Shown here piece after piece: positions 1-8,297 of a stretch of DNA of 64,000 bases. Both the position numbers and the translations under genes were made by a program. Under the pieces are notes generated by a model. The model saw only the letters and a program-made list of their open reading frames with translations, had not been told where the DNA came from and ran no database searches. Origin of the DNA: Planctomycetota bacterium (GTDB lineage: Bacteria > Planctomycetota > Phycisphaerae > Sedimentisphaerales > Anaerohalosphaeraceae); NCBI GenBank assembly GCA_029552545.1, contig JAKPDO010000013.1, positions 124,001 through 188,000 of the forward strand. The letters run 5' to 3'. Position 1 is the stretch's first letter. Each line of letters starts with the position of its first letter.

Positions 1-678
1 TTGACTGTGTTGATTGCGGCAGTCGGGTGTCGGATTCAGGAGCCGGCGGAGCGTCCCGCAGGCAATTTTTATTTAAGTCCGACGGCGGATTTTGAGCAGA
101 TCGGCAAAGTGGTGATGCTGGAATTAGACAATCCGACATCGCATCCGGAACAGGGACGAATTTTTTCTGAAATGCTGGCAGACGGCTTGGGGAAAAAGCA
201 TTTGTTCAGTGTTCGGATGATACGGCGTGAAGAGCCCTCCTGGCGGCAGCTGGATTTGGATTCCATCCGTCGAAGCACGCCCCAGCAGCTGGCCGAGATT
301 CGACAGAATCTGGGAGCGGATGCCGTAGTATTCGGGACGATGGGCCGCTACAGTCCCTATCCGCATCTGCTGCTGAGTGTTCATTTGAAGATGCTGGATT
401 TGCGAACTGCGCGGATTGTCTGGGCGATTGAGGATGTGTGGGACAGCAGCGATCGTCTGATTCAGCAAAGAATCCGCCGGTATTTTGAAACCCAAATGCG
501 CACGGGGTATGAACCCCTGAATTGGAAGATTGTAGAGAACAGTCCGCTTTACTTTAACAAGTTCGTTGTTTTTGAAATCACGGAAACGCTTCCGAGTTAT
601 CAGACGATGCAGAAAGAACTATCGTCCGAGAAGAACGGGCTTCTGAGCCCTGTTTCAAAAATCAGCGCAATTTTCTGA
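1..678 (+). CDS. Lipoprotein, CsgG/DUF799-like fold suspected (5' end cut off by window)
   Basis: The reading frame is open from base 1, so the true start probably lies upstream; the TTG at base 1 is only the first usable codon. The visible N-terminus ends in a lipobox (LIAAVGC), so the mature protein is probably anchored by a lipidated Cys. The body contains ...LGADAVVFGTMGRYSPYPHLLL... followed by a WAIEDVWDS stretch. This resembles the nucleotide-independent periplasmic fold of CsgG-type or GNA1162-type lipoproteins, which report on a second protein complex. It precedes a FlgM-like small protein and csrA, so a role near the flagellar apparatus is possible but is only inferred from context. 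The lipoprotein call is firm; the function is unknown. Confidence 0.6.
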   Translation: MTVLIAAVGCRIQEPAERPAGNFYLSPTADFEQIGKVVMLELDNPTSHPEQGRIFSEMLADGLGKKHLFSVRMIRREEPSWRQLDLDSIRRSTPQQLAEIRQNLGADAVVFGTMGRYSPYPHLLLSVHLKMLDLRTARIVWAIEDVWDSSDRLIQQRIRRYFETQMRTGYEPLNWKIVENSPLYFNKFVVFEITETLPSYQTMQKELSSEKNGLLSPVSKISAIF

Positions 679-756
679 AAAATTCCTAAAGTTCCTCTGC
701 CGGGGTACGACAATGGGGGCAGGTGAAAAGGCGAGTGAGCGAGTGAACTTTGAAAA

Positions 757-1032
757 ATGAATCCGGCGGAACCTTCCAGTTCGATGCAGATAAACGGAGC
801 ACTCGGAGCGGCTTCCCTTGCGGGGACAGCCGGACCGAAGCGAAAACCCCCTCGGAAAGAGGAACCGGCTCTTCGGCTCCGGTATGCCGGACTTTTTGAG
901 CGGGTGATGCAGATGCAGGGGGAGGAGCCGGAGGTGATCCGGCAGGCACGTGAACTGATTCTATCGGGCCGTGCGGATTCGATGGAAGCGGCTTTGGAAA
1001 CGGCCCGCCGGATGCTTCAATACGGGATTTGA
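757..1032 (+). CDS. Small protein with FlgM-like C-terminal segment
   Basis: A 91-residue protein whose first half is Ala/Gly/Pro-rich and probably disordered. The last 35 residues (VIRQARELILSGRADSMEA, then ETARRML) follow the pattern of the anti-sigma-28 factor FlgM, in which two short helices near the C-terminus bind FliA. Size and disorder also fit FlgM. No sigma-28 gene is visible here, the conserved FlgM residues are only partly matched, and a rod-binding or chaperone-like flagellar protein is an alternative. It follows the lipoprotein by 78 bases with no clear Shine-Dalgarno sequence, and a hairpin terminator lies about 95 bases downstream. The ORF is probable; the function is tentative. 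Confidence 0.5.
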   Translation: MNPAEPSSSMQINGALGAASLAGTAGPKRKPPRKEEPALRLRYAGLFERVMQMQGEEPEVIRQARELILSGRADSMEAALETARRMLQYGI

Positions 1033-1585
1033 GAGACCTCAAAGGTTTTCGATTGGTTTGAGAAAAAGTGGGATTCCAAACAAGGATGTTTGGACTATCG
1101 GCCGCACGGACCAGCGAGTTGGGCACACATGGCTTTGAATCCTCCGGGTGATTCAAAGCCATGTTTGTTTATTCGGCCCCTCAGGCCCAGCAGTCCACCC
1201 AGATTCCCCGCGGGGCCTTCGTCCGAAACGGATTTTGGATTGTCCATTGACGGGCAATCTGACGATTCCGTACGAATGGTGATGGGCTCATCGGCGCATA
1301 CGGTTCTGGTTCGGACGATGCCTTTGAGGTCCGAAGCGGACGAGATTGGATTACACGACAAATTACCGGTTTGGTCATCATCACCCCCAACCCAAAACAA
1401 CCAGTTTTTCATTAACTGAATTCTATCACAAATAGGGTTTCCAGACAAGGTAGGAAAGATTTCAGAGGGGTTTCGTCCTATAAAACCCCGAAATTGGCGC
1501 ATAAAAAAAGGTTTTTGGATAAAAACCGGTTGAATGAAGCCGAAAAATAATGGATATAGGAAAAAGCGTTTGTTGAGAGGAAAGA
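1033..1585. other. Intergenic region without a convincing gene
   Basis: This 553-base stretch separates the FlgM-like ORF from the zinc-ribbon ORF. The only clear structure is the perfect inverted repeat at 1127-1164, annotated separately. ORFs on both strands here lack family resemblance and good ribosome binding sites. The last 100 bases are AT-rich and probably hold the promoter of the zinc-ribbon gene, but I see no consensus -35/-10 pair with good spacing. Confidence 0.5.
1127..1164 (+). terminator. Strong hairpin, probable intrinsic terminator
   Basis: Two perfectly complementary 15-base arms (acatggctttgaatc / gattcaaagccatgt) flank an 8-base loop. TTGTTTA follows on the plus strand. 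It lies about 95 bases after the FlgM-like ORF and would end rightward transcription. The T-tract is imperfect, so it could instead be an mRNA-stabilising hairpin. Confidence 0.6.
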
Positions 1586-1786
1586 ATGCGTCTTTTGGCT
1601 CGATGTCCAGACTGCGGTGTTGCGATGCGGCTTTCTCTGGAGGATGCCGACAAGCGGAAACGCTGCCGGCAATGCGGACGATTATTCAAGGTGCCTGCCT
1701 TGGAGCAACTGCGGAAAGCGCTAGAACTCATCAAACAGGCGCATGCGGGGGTCTATGTGGATGAAAAAGGGAATGTTTATGGATAA
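1586..1786 (+). CDS. Small zinc-ribbon protein
   Basis: A 66-residue protein opening with two Cys pairs (CPDC at residues 7-10 and CRQCG about 17 residues later), the four-ligand zinc ribbon seen in MJ0042-type domains. A short helical tail follows (LEQLRKALELIKQ) and then a conserved-looking end, VYVDEKGNVYG. The start is supported by GAGAGGAAAG just upstream of the ATG. Zinc binding is well supported; the cellular role is unknown. Small proteins of this type often sit beside regulatory or motility genes, and csrA lies on the opposite strand 51 bases away. Confidence 0.6.
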   Translation: MRLLARCPDCGVAMRLSLEDADKRKRCRQCGRLFKVPALEQLRKALELIKQAHAGVYVDEKGNVYG

Positions 1787-1837
1787 TAGGAAAAAGAGGG
1801 CTTTTGAAGACCAAAGCGAATGGGCGAAAAATTGGTT

Positions 1838-2098
1838 TTAGGAATTTTTGACGGAAGCGGGGTTCGGATTGGTATTTTCTTTGGAGGGATCTTCTGAAGA
1901 TTTCTCTGCGGACTGCTGCTGTTGCTGCTGGGCTTTTTCCTTTTGAATGAGCAGATAAATTTCCTTGCGATGGACCTCCACTTTCCTGGGTGCGTTGATT
2001 CCTAAACGAACCTTGTCGCCGCGAACGTCCACAATTGTGATCTCGATATCATCGCCGATCATAATTGATTCATCTTTTTGTCTGCTAAGGACCAACAT
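1838..2098 (-). CDS. csrA: Carbon storage regulator CsrA
   Basis: RNA-binding dimer that blocks or stabilises mRNAs by binding GGA motifs, often controlling flagellin translation. The N-terminal 60 residues match the family throughout: [20 protein letters not shown], a [11 protein letters not shown] strand, and [13 protein letters not shown] with the RNA-contacting Arg and the VHR motif. The protein is 86 residues, longer than the usual 60-75, because of a polar tail with six consecutive Gln and a Ser/Glu/Asn-rich end. The start is fixed by AAGGAG eight bases upstream on the minus strand. It converges on the zinc-ribbon gene. The partner FliW is not in the window, although csrA often sits in motility clusters. 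Confidence 0.95.
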   Translation of the reverse strand: MLVLSRQKDESIMIGDDIEITIVDVRGDKVRLGINAPRKVEVHRKEIYLLIQKEKAQQQQQQSAEKSSEDPSKENTNPNPASVKNS

Positions 2099-2335
2099 AT
2101 ATCAAACTCCTTGCTGAATGCTGGTCATAAGTACTTGTTTTCAAAAGCATTCCGTTTCTATTGTCTTTACGCTGCCGGCTCGCGGTCGGTTGTCAAAATC
2201 CCGTTTGAAAACCCTGAATTCGGCATAGGTATCTTCGGCTATTTGGTTCAGTTGGGATAGCAGTTTTTGGATGAGGAGGGAAAAAAAGAGGGAAAAAAGG
2301 GGCAAATCAGGCATAACTATATGTAAAACAATCAC

Positions 2336-2364
2336 TTGGAATCTTTTGATTCGAAAGATTCCAA
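2336..2364 (-). terminator. Hairpin downstream of the membrane-protein gene
   Basis: Perfect 11-bp arms (ttggaatcttt / aaagattccaa) around a 7-base loop, 27 bases beyond the stop codon of the leftward membrane-protein gene. On the minus strand it is followed by GTGATTGTTTT, a weak U-tract. It probably separates that gene from csrA. The remaining part of 2099-2390 holds no gene that I can support. Confidence 0.5.
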
Positions 2365-2390
2365 AGACGGGGGCGGGATAATTTTGGTTG

Positions 2391-3374
2391 TTATAGGACT
2401 TCCTGGAGTTTTTTTGCCGATTTATATTTTATTATGAGCCACTGGCCTGCTAATGCCCCGATGGCCGAAAACGAGATAAACTGGATTGGTAATATCGCCG
2501 TTATTGTATTTGGAAAGTAGGTAACCGCCCAGTTTTCCGTCATATATTGGAGCATTTGAGGGCTGCAGGATACGGAGATGACAATGGCGTACAAGATGGG
2601 AGCGGCCAGAACAGCCCAATAATGTTCACAGTCCAAAAAGTACTTGATGACGGCACCAGCCAAGGCGAAGGAGGCCAGTACGGCAAAGGCGATTTGACGA
2701 TTGCCCGGCTGACCTGTCACGGAGCCGATACGGGTATCCGGATATCGGACATCCTGTGCAAAGAGACCGATGGTTAACTGAACAATCACTACAGAAGCTA
2801 AAACAGCGATGAGGATAGAAAGTGCAGGAAAGCGTTTGGTTTTTGCGGATGCATGGGAACTATCGAGGGTCTTTTTCGGGGGCAGGAAACGGGAGAGAAT
2901 CCAGATTCCGGCGGCGCCGCAGAGAAGCATTGCCAGCCAGAAGAGGGTTTCGATTCGGAGGAAGCGGTAAACTGCCAATCGCTCTTCGAAGGCGGAATGG
3001 GTCAGCAGGAGAGAACGGACGGAGCCGCTCTGGAACGTCCAGACGGCCAGGCCTGTCGGCACAGACAGAAGTCCTGCGGCTTTCCCGTAGGGATAGGCAA
3101 TCAGGTATCCCCCGGCGCCCGCTAACAAGGACGCAAGCATACAAAGAAGGATGTCTGACAAGGAGAAAGCCCCGTTGTAAAGGGTAACAGCACCGAGCGG
3201 ATCGATGGGAGCGATTTTCGGCCAAAGAAGAAATCCAATGAGAAATGCCCCGACTCCCATTGCCCCGAGGATGCGGAGGCGCATGAGCCAGTGGACGTTA
3301 AAAAGACTGAGCAGAATGTAAAGAAAGCCGGCGAAGGCGGCGGTCTTTAGTGTCCATTCGAGCGTTATGTGCAT
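2391..3374 (-). CDS. Multi-pass inner-membrane protein of unknown function
   Basis: A 327-residue protein with roughly eight to nine hydrophobic segments. The first begins about residue 10, there is a cluster between 30 and 115, one near 140-160, a charged cytoplasmic or periplasmic loop around 165-180 (PPKKTLDSSHASAKTKRFP), then further segments to about 315 and a basic end. The ATG has GAAAGGGAA upstream on the minus strand. I do not recognise a family signature. The many segments and few charged residues would fit a transporter-like or structural membrane protein. It stands alone, divergent from the M48 protease gene. Confidence 0.7.
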   Translation of the reverse strand: MHITLEWTLKTAAFAGFLYILLSLFNVHWLMRLRILGAMGVGAFLIGFLLWPKIAPIDPLGAVTLYNGAFSLSDILLCMLASLLAGAGGYLIAYPYGKAAGLLSVPTGLAVWTFQSGSVRSLLLTHSAFEERLAVYRFLRIETLFWLAMLLCGAAGIWILSRFLPPKKTLDSSHASAKTKRFPALSILIAVLASVVIVQLTIGLFAQDVRYPDTRIGSVTGQPGNRQIAFAVLASFALAGAVIKYFLDCEHYWAVLAAPILYAIVISVSCSPQMLQYMTENWAVTYFPNTITAILPIQFISFSAIGALAGQWLIIKYKSAKKLQEVL

Positions 3375-3475
3375 TCCGGATTCCCTTTCTACAGAACAAG
3401 CAGGTTAACATGAGGCGGGAATGCGGTCAAGATTTTAGCCCCTAAATTGAAGAGGCGGGAAACTGTTGGAAGGAT

Positions 3476-3503
3476 TTGCCGGTGGTGAAAAAGGTGGTAT
3501 AAT
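3476..3503 (+). promoter_or_regulatory. Sigma-70-type promoter of the M48 protease gene
   Basis: TTGCCG at 3476, a 16-base spacer, then a perfect TATAAT at 3498. It ends 36 bases before the protease ATG, which has its own AAGGAG. The -35 matches the consensus at four of six positions. Confidence 0.6.
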
Positions 3504-3539
3504 ATCCAGGATGAATGCGGATGATATAAGGAGACAATT

Positions 3540-4385
3540 ATGAAGCGGAACTGGAAAGAGTTTACTCTTCTCTTGACAGCGTTTTTGTTTGGCTGTGCGG
3601 AGGTTCCGATTACCGGCCGCAGCCAGCTGAATTTGGTGCCGGATTCGCTGGTGAATTCGATGGCTCTGGAGGAATACCAGGCCTTTTTGAAAGAAAATAA
3701 GGTGAGTACGGACCCGCAGAAGACGGCGATGGTGCGTGAGGTGGGCAAGCGGATTGCCGGGGCGGTGGAAACGTACTTTCGGCAGCAGGGTCTGGCCAGC
3801 CAGATAAGCGGGTTTTCCTGGGAGTTTAATTTGGTGGAGAACGAGGAGAAAAATGCCTGGTGTATGCCGGGCGGCAAAGTGGTTGTTTATACCGGTCTGC
3901 TGCCGATTACGCAGGATGAGAACGGGCTGGCGGTTGTGATGTCGCACGAGATTGCGCATGCCGTCGCCCGACACGGCAGCGAGCGGATGAGCCAGGGGCT
4001 TTTGTATCAAATGGGCGGGATGGCCCTTTCGGAAGCGATACAGAATCATCCGGCGGCAACTCAGCAGCTGTTTATGCAGTCGTACGGGCTGGGGGCGCAG
4101 ATTGGGGTTCTTCTGCCGTACAGTCGGCTGCATGAAAAGGAAGCGGACCGATTGGGTCTGATTTTTATGGGGATGGCAGGGTATAATCCGCAGACAGCAG
4201 TGGATTTCTGGAAACGAATGGCGGCGGACAAGTCCGCCAGTCCTCCGGAGTTTTTGAGCACCCATCCTTCAGACCAAACCCGCATACAGGCCATTCAGGA
4301 GGTCTTGCCGGAGGCGATGCGGTATTATTACCGGGCTACGGGGCAAACTCCCCAGATGTATCAGTATCCGTTTGGGAAGCCGTAA
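3540..4385 (+). CDS. M48-family zinc metalloprotease lipoprotein
   Basis: Membrane-anchored periplasmic peptidase of the M48 family (LoiP/YcaL/BepA-like), typically acting in envelope protein quality control. Residues 1-20 form a signal peptide ending in a lipobox (LFGC), followed by the family hallmark PITGRSQLNLV. The catalytic zinc motif HEIAH lies near residue 139 in VVMSHEIAHAVARHGSERMS. The third ligand is the Glu in EKEADRLGLIFM about 65 residues later. A conserved C-terminal FLSTHPSDQTRI motif is present. Length (281) is normal for the short single-domain members without TPR repeats. AAGGAG precedes the ATG. Its last 50 bases overlap the convergent pseudouridine synthase gene. Confidence 0.92.
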   Translation: MKRNWKEFTLLLTAFLFGCAEVPITGRSQLNLVPDSLVNSMALEEYQAFLKENKVSTDPQKTAMVREVGKRIAGAVETYFRQQGLASQISGFSWEFNLVENEEKNAWCMPGGKVVVYTGLLPITQDENGLAVVMSHEIAHAVARHGSERMSQGLLYQMGGMALSEAIQNHPAATQQLFMQSYGLGAQIGVLLPYSRLHEKEADRLGLIFMGMAGYNPQTAVDFWKRMAADKSASPPEFLSTHPSDQTRIQAIQEVLPEAMRYYYRATGQTPQMYQYPFGKP

Positions 4386-5208
4386 AGTCCTCACTTGACA
4401 AAAAGGGAAGGGGCTGGGCCGTCAGGATGGTGTGCAGGAGTTCTGCGTCCTGATTGTCCGCTGTCCGGCAAGAGCGGGCGTGCTTGAAAAGCATTTTGAG
4501 TGTGGCGGAAAACTTTTTGTCTAAGGGGGCGACAAACGTGCGGACCGTTTGCGGTTCGGTCGGCAGCGGCGGGATTTGGATTTGATACGCGTGGAGCGTA
4601 AGCCGACTGATGAGCGGGGATTCCGGGGTATCTTTTTTGAGGCGATAGTCTTTTTTGTAATCTGAAAGCATCAGGGGGTGCGGGCTGGCATAGAGCGGAT
4701 CCAGGGCCAATGGAATGCCTCGATGAGCCAAATGCACACGGATTTGATGCGTTCTGCCGGTCAGGGGCTGAACCGCCAGAAGAGCGAACGGGCCTAACTC
4801 CATCAATTTGAGCCAGTCGGTGACGGCTTCCTTCCCTTTCCAGGGCTGGACGTGCATGGTTTGGGGATTTTGCCGGCTTCGCAGAAGGGGGGCTTTGATG
4901 CGTCCCCGATTTTGGGGAAGAGGGCCCTGTACGATGGCCAAGTACAGTTTTGCGAATCGCTGTTTGGAAAAGCCGGAGGTGTAAAAGGTTTGGGCGGGCT
5001 TGTTTTTGGCCAGAAGGAGGACACCAGAGGTTTCTTTGTCGATACGGTGAACCAGCCGCAGCGGTTCCGGTGTCGGAAATTCCTTTTGGAGGATTTCCAT
5101 CAGCCAGGGGGCTCCGGAGCGGTCTTTGGTTACGGAGATGCCGGAGGGCTTGTTGAGAATCAGAATATCCTGATTTTCGTAAAGAACAGGAATAGAAACT
5201 TTCTTCAT
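4336..5208 (-). CDS. RluA-family 23S rRNA/tRNA pseudouridine synthase
   Basis: Converts uridine to pseudouridine in structured RNA. The catalytic Asp is in RLVHRIDKETSGVLLLAKN, the RluA signature. A downstream TGRTHQIRVHLAHRGIPLALD block is the second conserved motif of the family. The N-terminus VLYENQDILILNKPSG is standard for a catalytic domain without an S4 domain, so this resembles RluA/RluC-like stand-alone enzymes. The ORF track starts 15 codons earlier, at 5253. I prefer the internal ATG at 5208 because the family alignment begins there, although its ribosome binding site is weak. The exact target uridine cannot be told from sequence. Confidence 0.88.
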   Translation of the reverse strand: MKKVSIPVLYENQDILILNKPSGISVTKDRSGAPWLMEILQKEFPTPEPLRLVHRIDKETSGVLLLAKNKPAQTFYTSGFSKQRFAKLYLAIVQGPLPQNRGRIKAPLLRSRQNPQTMHVQPWKGKEAVTDWLKLMELGPFALLAVQPLTGRTHQIRVHLAHRGIPLALDPLYASPHPLMLSDYKKDYRLKKDTPESPLISRLTLHAYQIQIPPLPTEPQTVRTFVAPLDKKFSATLKMLFKHARSCRTADNQDAELLHTILTAQPLPFLSSEDFTASQTDTDTSGEFAP

Positions 5209-5285
5209 ATGTATCTCACTTTTCCGCAGACCCGCGCAATCGTTTTGAGGCAAGTTTGGTTTTTTCCGTTCCGGCAGGAAAAGGG

Positions 5286-5921
5286 TCAGGTCAATTCAAC
5301 GGACCAGTACGCGTGGTCGAGGAACTGCTTCCAGCTGTGGTAGCGTTCGTGACTGAGATGGATGTGGATAACGGGATTCCGTTTGGGTTTGACCGGTTTT
5401 TGAATCAGCTTCATATTGGCCTGCTGCGGGGTTCGGCCGCCTTTTTTGATGTTGCACTGGAGGCAGGCACAGACCACATTTTCCCAAGTGCTTTGGCCGC
5501 CGAGCCGCCGCGGGATGACGTGGTCCAAAGACAGCTCGGAGGTGGGAAATTTTTTGCCGCAGTACTGACAACGGTTTCCGTCCCGTGCGAACAGGTTTCG
5601 GCGGTTGAACTTGACGGTTTGGCGGGGCAGACGGTCGTAAAACAATAGACGGATAATGCGAGGCACAGCCAGATCGAAATTGACGGTGGAGACCCAGTCC
5701 TGAGGGTGCGCTTTGAACTGGTCTTTCATCCGGCTGATTTGCTGCCAGGTTTGGAAGTCGTAGTTGGCATAGGTGCCGTCATCGCAGGAAATCACCTCTG
5801 CGAGATTGCGGCAAAGCAGAGAAAAGGCGCGTCTTGCACTAATGACCCGCAGGGCCATATAGTGCTTGTTCAATACCAAAACGCGGCAGTCCATTGCCGA
5901 TTGAGATGTTGCAGAAATCAT
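5286..5921 (-). CDS. HNH endonuclease-fold protein
   Basis: The zinc-bound HNH (beta-beta-alpha-metal) fold is visible as CQYCGKKF, then [13 protein letters not shown], an Asn in TWENVV, and [13 protein letters not shown]. The N-terminal half ([20 protein letters not shown], later [13 protein letters not shown]) is a conserved extension typical of stand-alone HNH proteins in planctomycetes and relatives. There is no intron, intein or restriction methylase next to it, so a selfish or restriction role is not supported; nucleic-acid cleavage or repair is only inferred. The start at 5921 is chosen because GGAGGAG lies just upstream, 14 codons inside the track ORF. Confidence 0.85.
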   Translation of the reverse strand: MISATSQSAMDCRVLVLNKHYMALRVISARRAFSLLCRNLAEVISCDDGTYANYDFQTWQQISRMKDQFKAHPQDWVSTVNFDLAVPRIIRLLFYDRLPRQTVKFNRRNLFARDGNRCQYCGKKFPTSELSLDHVIPRRLGGQSTWENVVCACLQCNIKKGGRTPQQANMKLIQKPVKPKRNPVIHIHLSHERYHSWKQFLDHAYWSVELT

Positions 5922-6127
5922 GACTCCTCCGCAAAATCCCTTTAACCTGCCTAAAAGATACATTATCGGTCCTCATTGTACAAGTCAAAAATCGGCAAAA
6001 AATGGTGCTATCTGAAGGAAAATGGGCGGGGAGGTAAAACCAAACTTTCGTTGTCTGGAATTGCCCCCTTTCGGGGCTTCCGATGTTCTTAAACCTTTTT
6101 GCCTTTGGTGAAGAATAAGAGTACGGA

Positions 6128-6436
6128 TTAGGAATTTTTCTTAGCCGGAGCCGGAGCAGAAAGTTTTTCCCGCATTAAACGGCCCATTTTAAATTTAACG
6201 CTGCGTTTGGGCGGCACCTGAACGCGTTCGAGTGTTTTCGGGTTTTGAGCGATTCTGGAAGACCGTGTTCGGGTTTCGAAGACCCCGAAGTCGCGGAATT
6301 CGAGCCGATTGTCACGAGCCAACTCATCAATCACTTCATCCAAAAATGTCTGGATTATTTTTTTGACAATCACTCGTTTGGCCTGTGTGGACTCTGAAAT
6401 CCGGTCAATCAGTTCTTTCTTCGTAATAGTTGCCAT
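6128..6436 (-). CDS. HU/IHF-family DNA-bending protein
   Basis: Small nucleoid protein that binds and bends DNA as a dimer. MATITKKELIDRISES opens the helical dimerisation region, LEFRDFGVFETRTR is the hallmark beta segment, and the DNA-binding arm reads AQNPKTLERVQVPPKRSVKFKMG. In the arm tip the usual RNP motif is replaced by QNP. The length of about 102 residues includes a short Ala/Pro/Lys tail. The start is the internal ATG at 6436, with AGAGGA upstream; the track ORF's extra 21 residues do not fit the family. Confidence 0.93.
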   Translation of the reverse strand: MATITKKELIDRISESTQAKRVIVKKIIQTFLDEVIDELARDNRLEFRDFGVFETRTRSSRIAQNPKTLERVQVPPKRSVKFKMGRLMREKLSAPAPAKKNS

Positions 6437-6645
6437 CGGCCATCCTCTTGATAGTTTTGAAATAAAGAAACTTTTTGGTATCCAATGCAGCTGGGACATT
6501 CGTTTAAGAACTGCAACTTACTATACAGAAACGACTTCGAAACGGCAAGTTTTTTTTTCCTAATTTTTCATAGGGATGAAAAAATGGATACAGGATGTGG
6601 AGGGTCTGCAATAAACAACCTGTTTCTTTTTTTCTTTTCTTCTAC

Positions 6646-6674
6646 TTGACCGATTTTTTTATCAAGGCCATAAT
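6646..6674 (+). promoter_or_regulatory. Sigma-70-type promoter of the twin signal peptidase genes
   Basis: TTGACC at 6646, a spacer of exactly 17 bases, then CATAAT at 6669. It ends 30 bases before the first signal peptidase ATG. Both elements match consensus at five of six positions. Confidence 0.65.
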
Positions 6675-6704
6675 GGAAAATCTTTATAAACAGCGAATGG
6701 TTCG

Positions 6705-8297
6705 ATGGCTTTGGGTAAAAAAAGAGACAATCCATCTTGTGAGTCCACCGGTTTTTCCGTAGAGGGAATCTATCATTTCCTCGAGTGGCTGGTCACGGCA
6801 CTGGCGTCCACGCTGGTTTTTATTGTTTTTATTATGCAGGTGTACCGCATACCGACCGGCAGTATGGCGGATACGCTGAAGGGGGCGCATTTTCGGCTTC
6901 GCTGTGAGCAGTGCGGATATCGGTATGAGTATGATTTTTCGCCGCGCCAGTATGGGCTGGGCGAGAATGTAATCCCAAAGCGGGATTTGCCGATTTTGAA
7001 GGAATGCCGCTGCCCGAGCTGCGGGTATGCGTATCGGGTCTGGATGCGGGAAAAAGACCCCCGGTATTACCGACGGGTGTATAAGGGGGATCAGATTTTT
7101 GTTCTGAAGTGCATTTATCAGTTCCGGGAGCCGAACCGGTGGGATGTGGTGGTTTTTAAGAATCCGCTGGAGCCGCACATCAATTATATCAAACGGCTGG
7201 TCGGCAAGCCCGGAGAGAAGGTGGAAATCATCGACGGGGATATTTATATCAATGATCGAATTGTGCGGAAGCCGCCGTCGGTTCAGGAAGAGTTATGGAT
7301 GCCGATTTATGAGAATGATTACCAGCCGGCCCGTCCGGAGGAAGAGCGTTTCAATCGTCATTCGTGGAGACAGCCGTTTGAAAATCTCGGACCGAGCCGA
7401 TGGGACTTGGGGGGACCGGGGCGTCCGTTTTTTGCGCTGGAGGAAAAGGGGCAGCAGGTTCATCGGATTCAGTATAATCCCCAGATAGGGAATGATTTTC
7501 GGGCTGTGTACGCGTATGACCCGCCGGATTTTATTCCGAATATGCCGATTTGCAGCGATTTGATGATTCGCAGTCTTCCTGAAATCGATTCCGGCAGCGG
7601 AGTGGGGTATGAGCTGGGCAAATACGGCAGACGCTATCAGGGATGGCTTCACGGGGATGGACGAATGGAGATTCTTCGGATTGAGTCCGATGAAAAATCC
7701 ACCCTTCTAATGAGCGGACAGGCGGAGATGAAGGATTCTTTTCAGCTGGAGGAGTTTCGATTTTCTCACGTGGACCATCAATTGATTCTTCAGTACGGCC
7801 GGAGGCAGTTGGTTTATGACCTTGGGCGCGGGGCGGATGATGCCGGGACCTGGCGGCATATCCAGCCGGAGGCGGCTGTTCTCGGGTACGGAAGACTGCG
7901 GCTTCGGCATATTGGTTTATTCCGGGACATTTACTATATGAACACGGATGTGTCCAATCCGCGGAATCCGATTCTGCAGGGCGGGGCGGGCAATCCGATT
8001 GTTCTTGGAGAGGGTGAGTTTTTTGTGTGCGGGGACAACAGCCCGTACAGTCTGGATTCCCGCTGGTGGAATAAACCTGGACGGGGAAATCACGGGCGGA
8101 CGTTTACCCAGGGGGTTGTTCCGAGGGATTATTTTGTCGGGAAGGCATTTTTTGTTCACTGGCCGGGCGGGGATTCGATTCTTCCGGGCTTTATCCGTTT
8201 TGTTCCCTATGTGGAGGGAATGAAAATCATCTATGGAGGCAGCCGGGACTGGGATAAGGCGGAAGCAGTGCCGGCGGATACGGAGAGGAAGCTGTGA
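6705..8297 (+). CDS. lepB: Oversized signal peptidase I with zinc-ribbon and long insertion (copy 1)
   Basis: Leader peptidase that removes signal peptides outside the inner membrane. One N-terminal membrane segment (about residues 27-46) leads into RIPTGSMADTL with the catalytic Ser53. The general-base Lys163 is in NYIKRLVGKPGEKVEI. The C-terminal box GDNSPYSLDSRWW is intact, so the enzyme should be active. Two features are unusual. A four-Cys zinc ribbon (C67/C70 and C103/C106) sits right after the Ser box. About 250 residues are inserted between the Lys box and the GDN box, part of which (DHQLILQYGRRQLVYDL) looks like a beta-sandwich. Ordinary LepB is 250-320 residues; this is 530. It is translationally coupled to copy 2. 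Confidence 0.9.
   Translation: MALGKKRDNPSCESTGFSVEGIYHFLEWLVTALASTLVFIVFIMQVYRIPTGSMADTLKGAHFRLRCEQCGYRYEYDFSPRQYGLGENVIPKRDLPILKECRCPSCGYAYRVWMREKDPRYYRRVYKGDQIFVLKCIYQFREPNRWDVVVFKNPLEPHINYIKRLVGKPGEKVEIIDGDIYINDRIVRKPPSVQEELWMPIYENDYQPARPEEERFNRHSWRQPFENLGPSRWDLGGPGRPFFALEEKGQQVHRIQYNPQIGNDFRAVYAYDPPDFIPNMPICSDLMIRSLPEIDSGSGVGYELGKYGRRYQGWLHGDGRMEILRIESDEKSTLLMSGQAEMKDSFQLEEFRFSHVDHQLILQYGRRQLVYDLGRGADDAGTWRHIQPEAAVLGYGRLRLRHIGLFRDIYYMNTDVSNPRNPILQGGAGNPIVLGEGEFFVCGDNSPYSLDSRWWNKPGRGNHGRTFTQGVVPRDYFVGKAFFVHWPGGDSILPGFIRFVPYVEGMKIIYGGSRDWDKAEAVPADTERKL

Noticed and set aside
1095-1502. 135-codon minus-strand ORF before the zinc-ribbon gene
   Set aside because: Spans the terminator hairpin, has no ribosome binding site and no family resemblance; its SPGGFKAM segment is only the hairpin read through.
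2547-3187. Plus-strand ORFs within the leftward membrane-protein gene
   Set aside because: Arg/Gly-rich translations typical of reverse-strand reading; the minus-strand frame has clear membrane segments and a ribosome binding site.
4336-4385. Overlap of M48 and pseudouridine synthase genes as a possible frameshift
   Set aside because: Both genes have normal family endings; a 50-base convergent overlap is the simpler reading.
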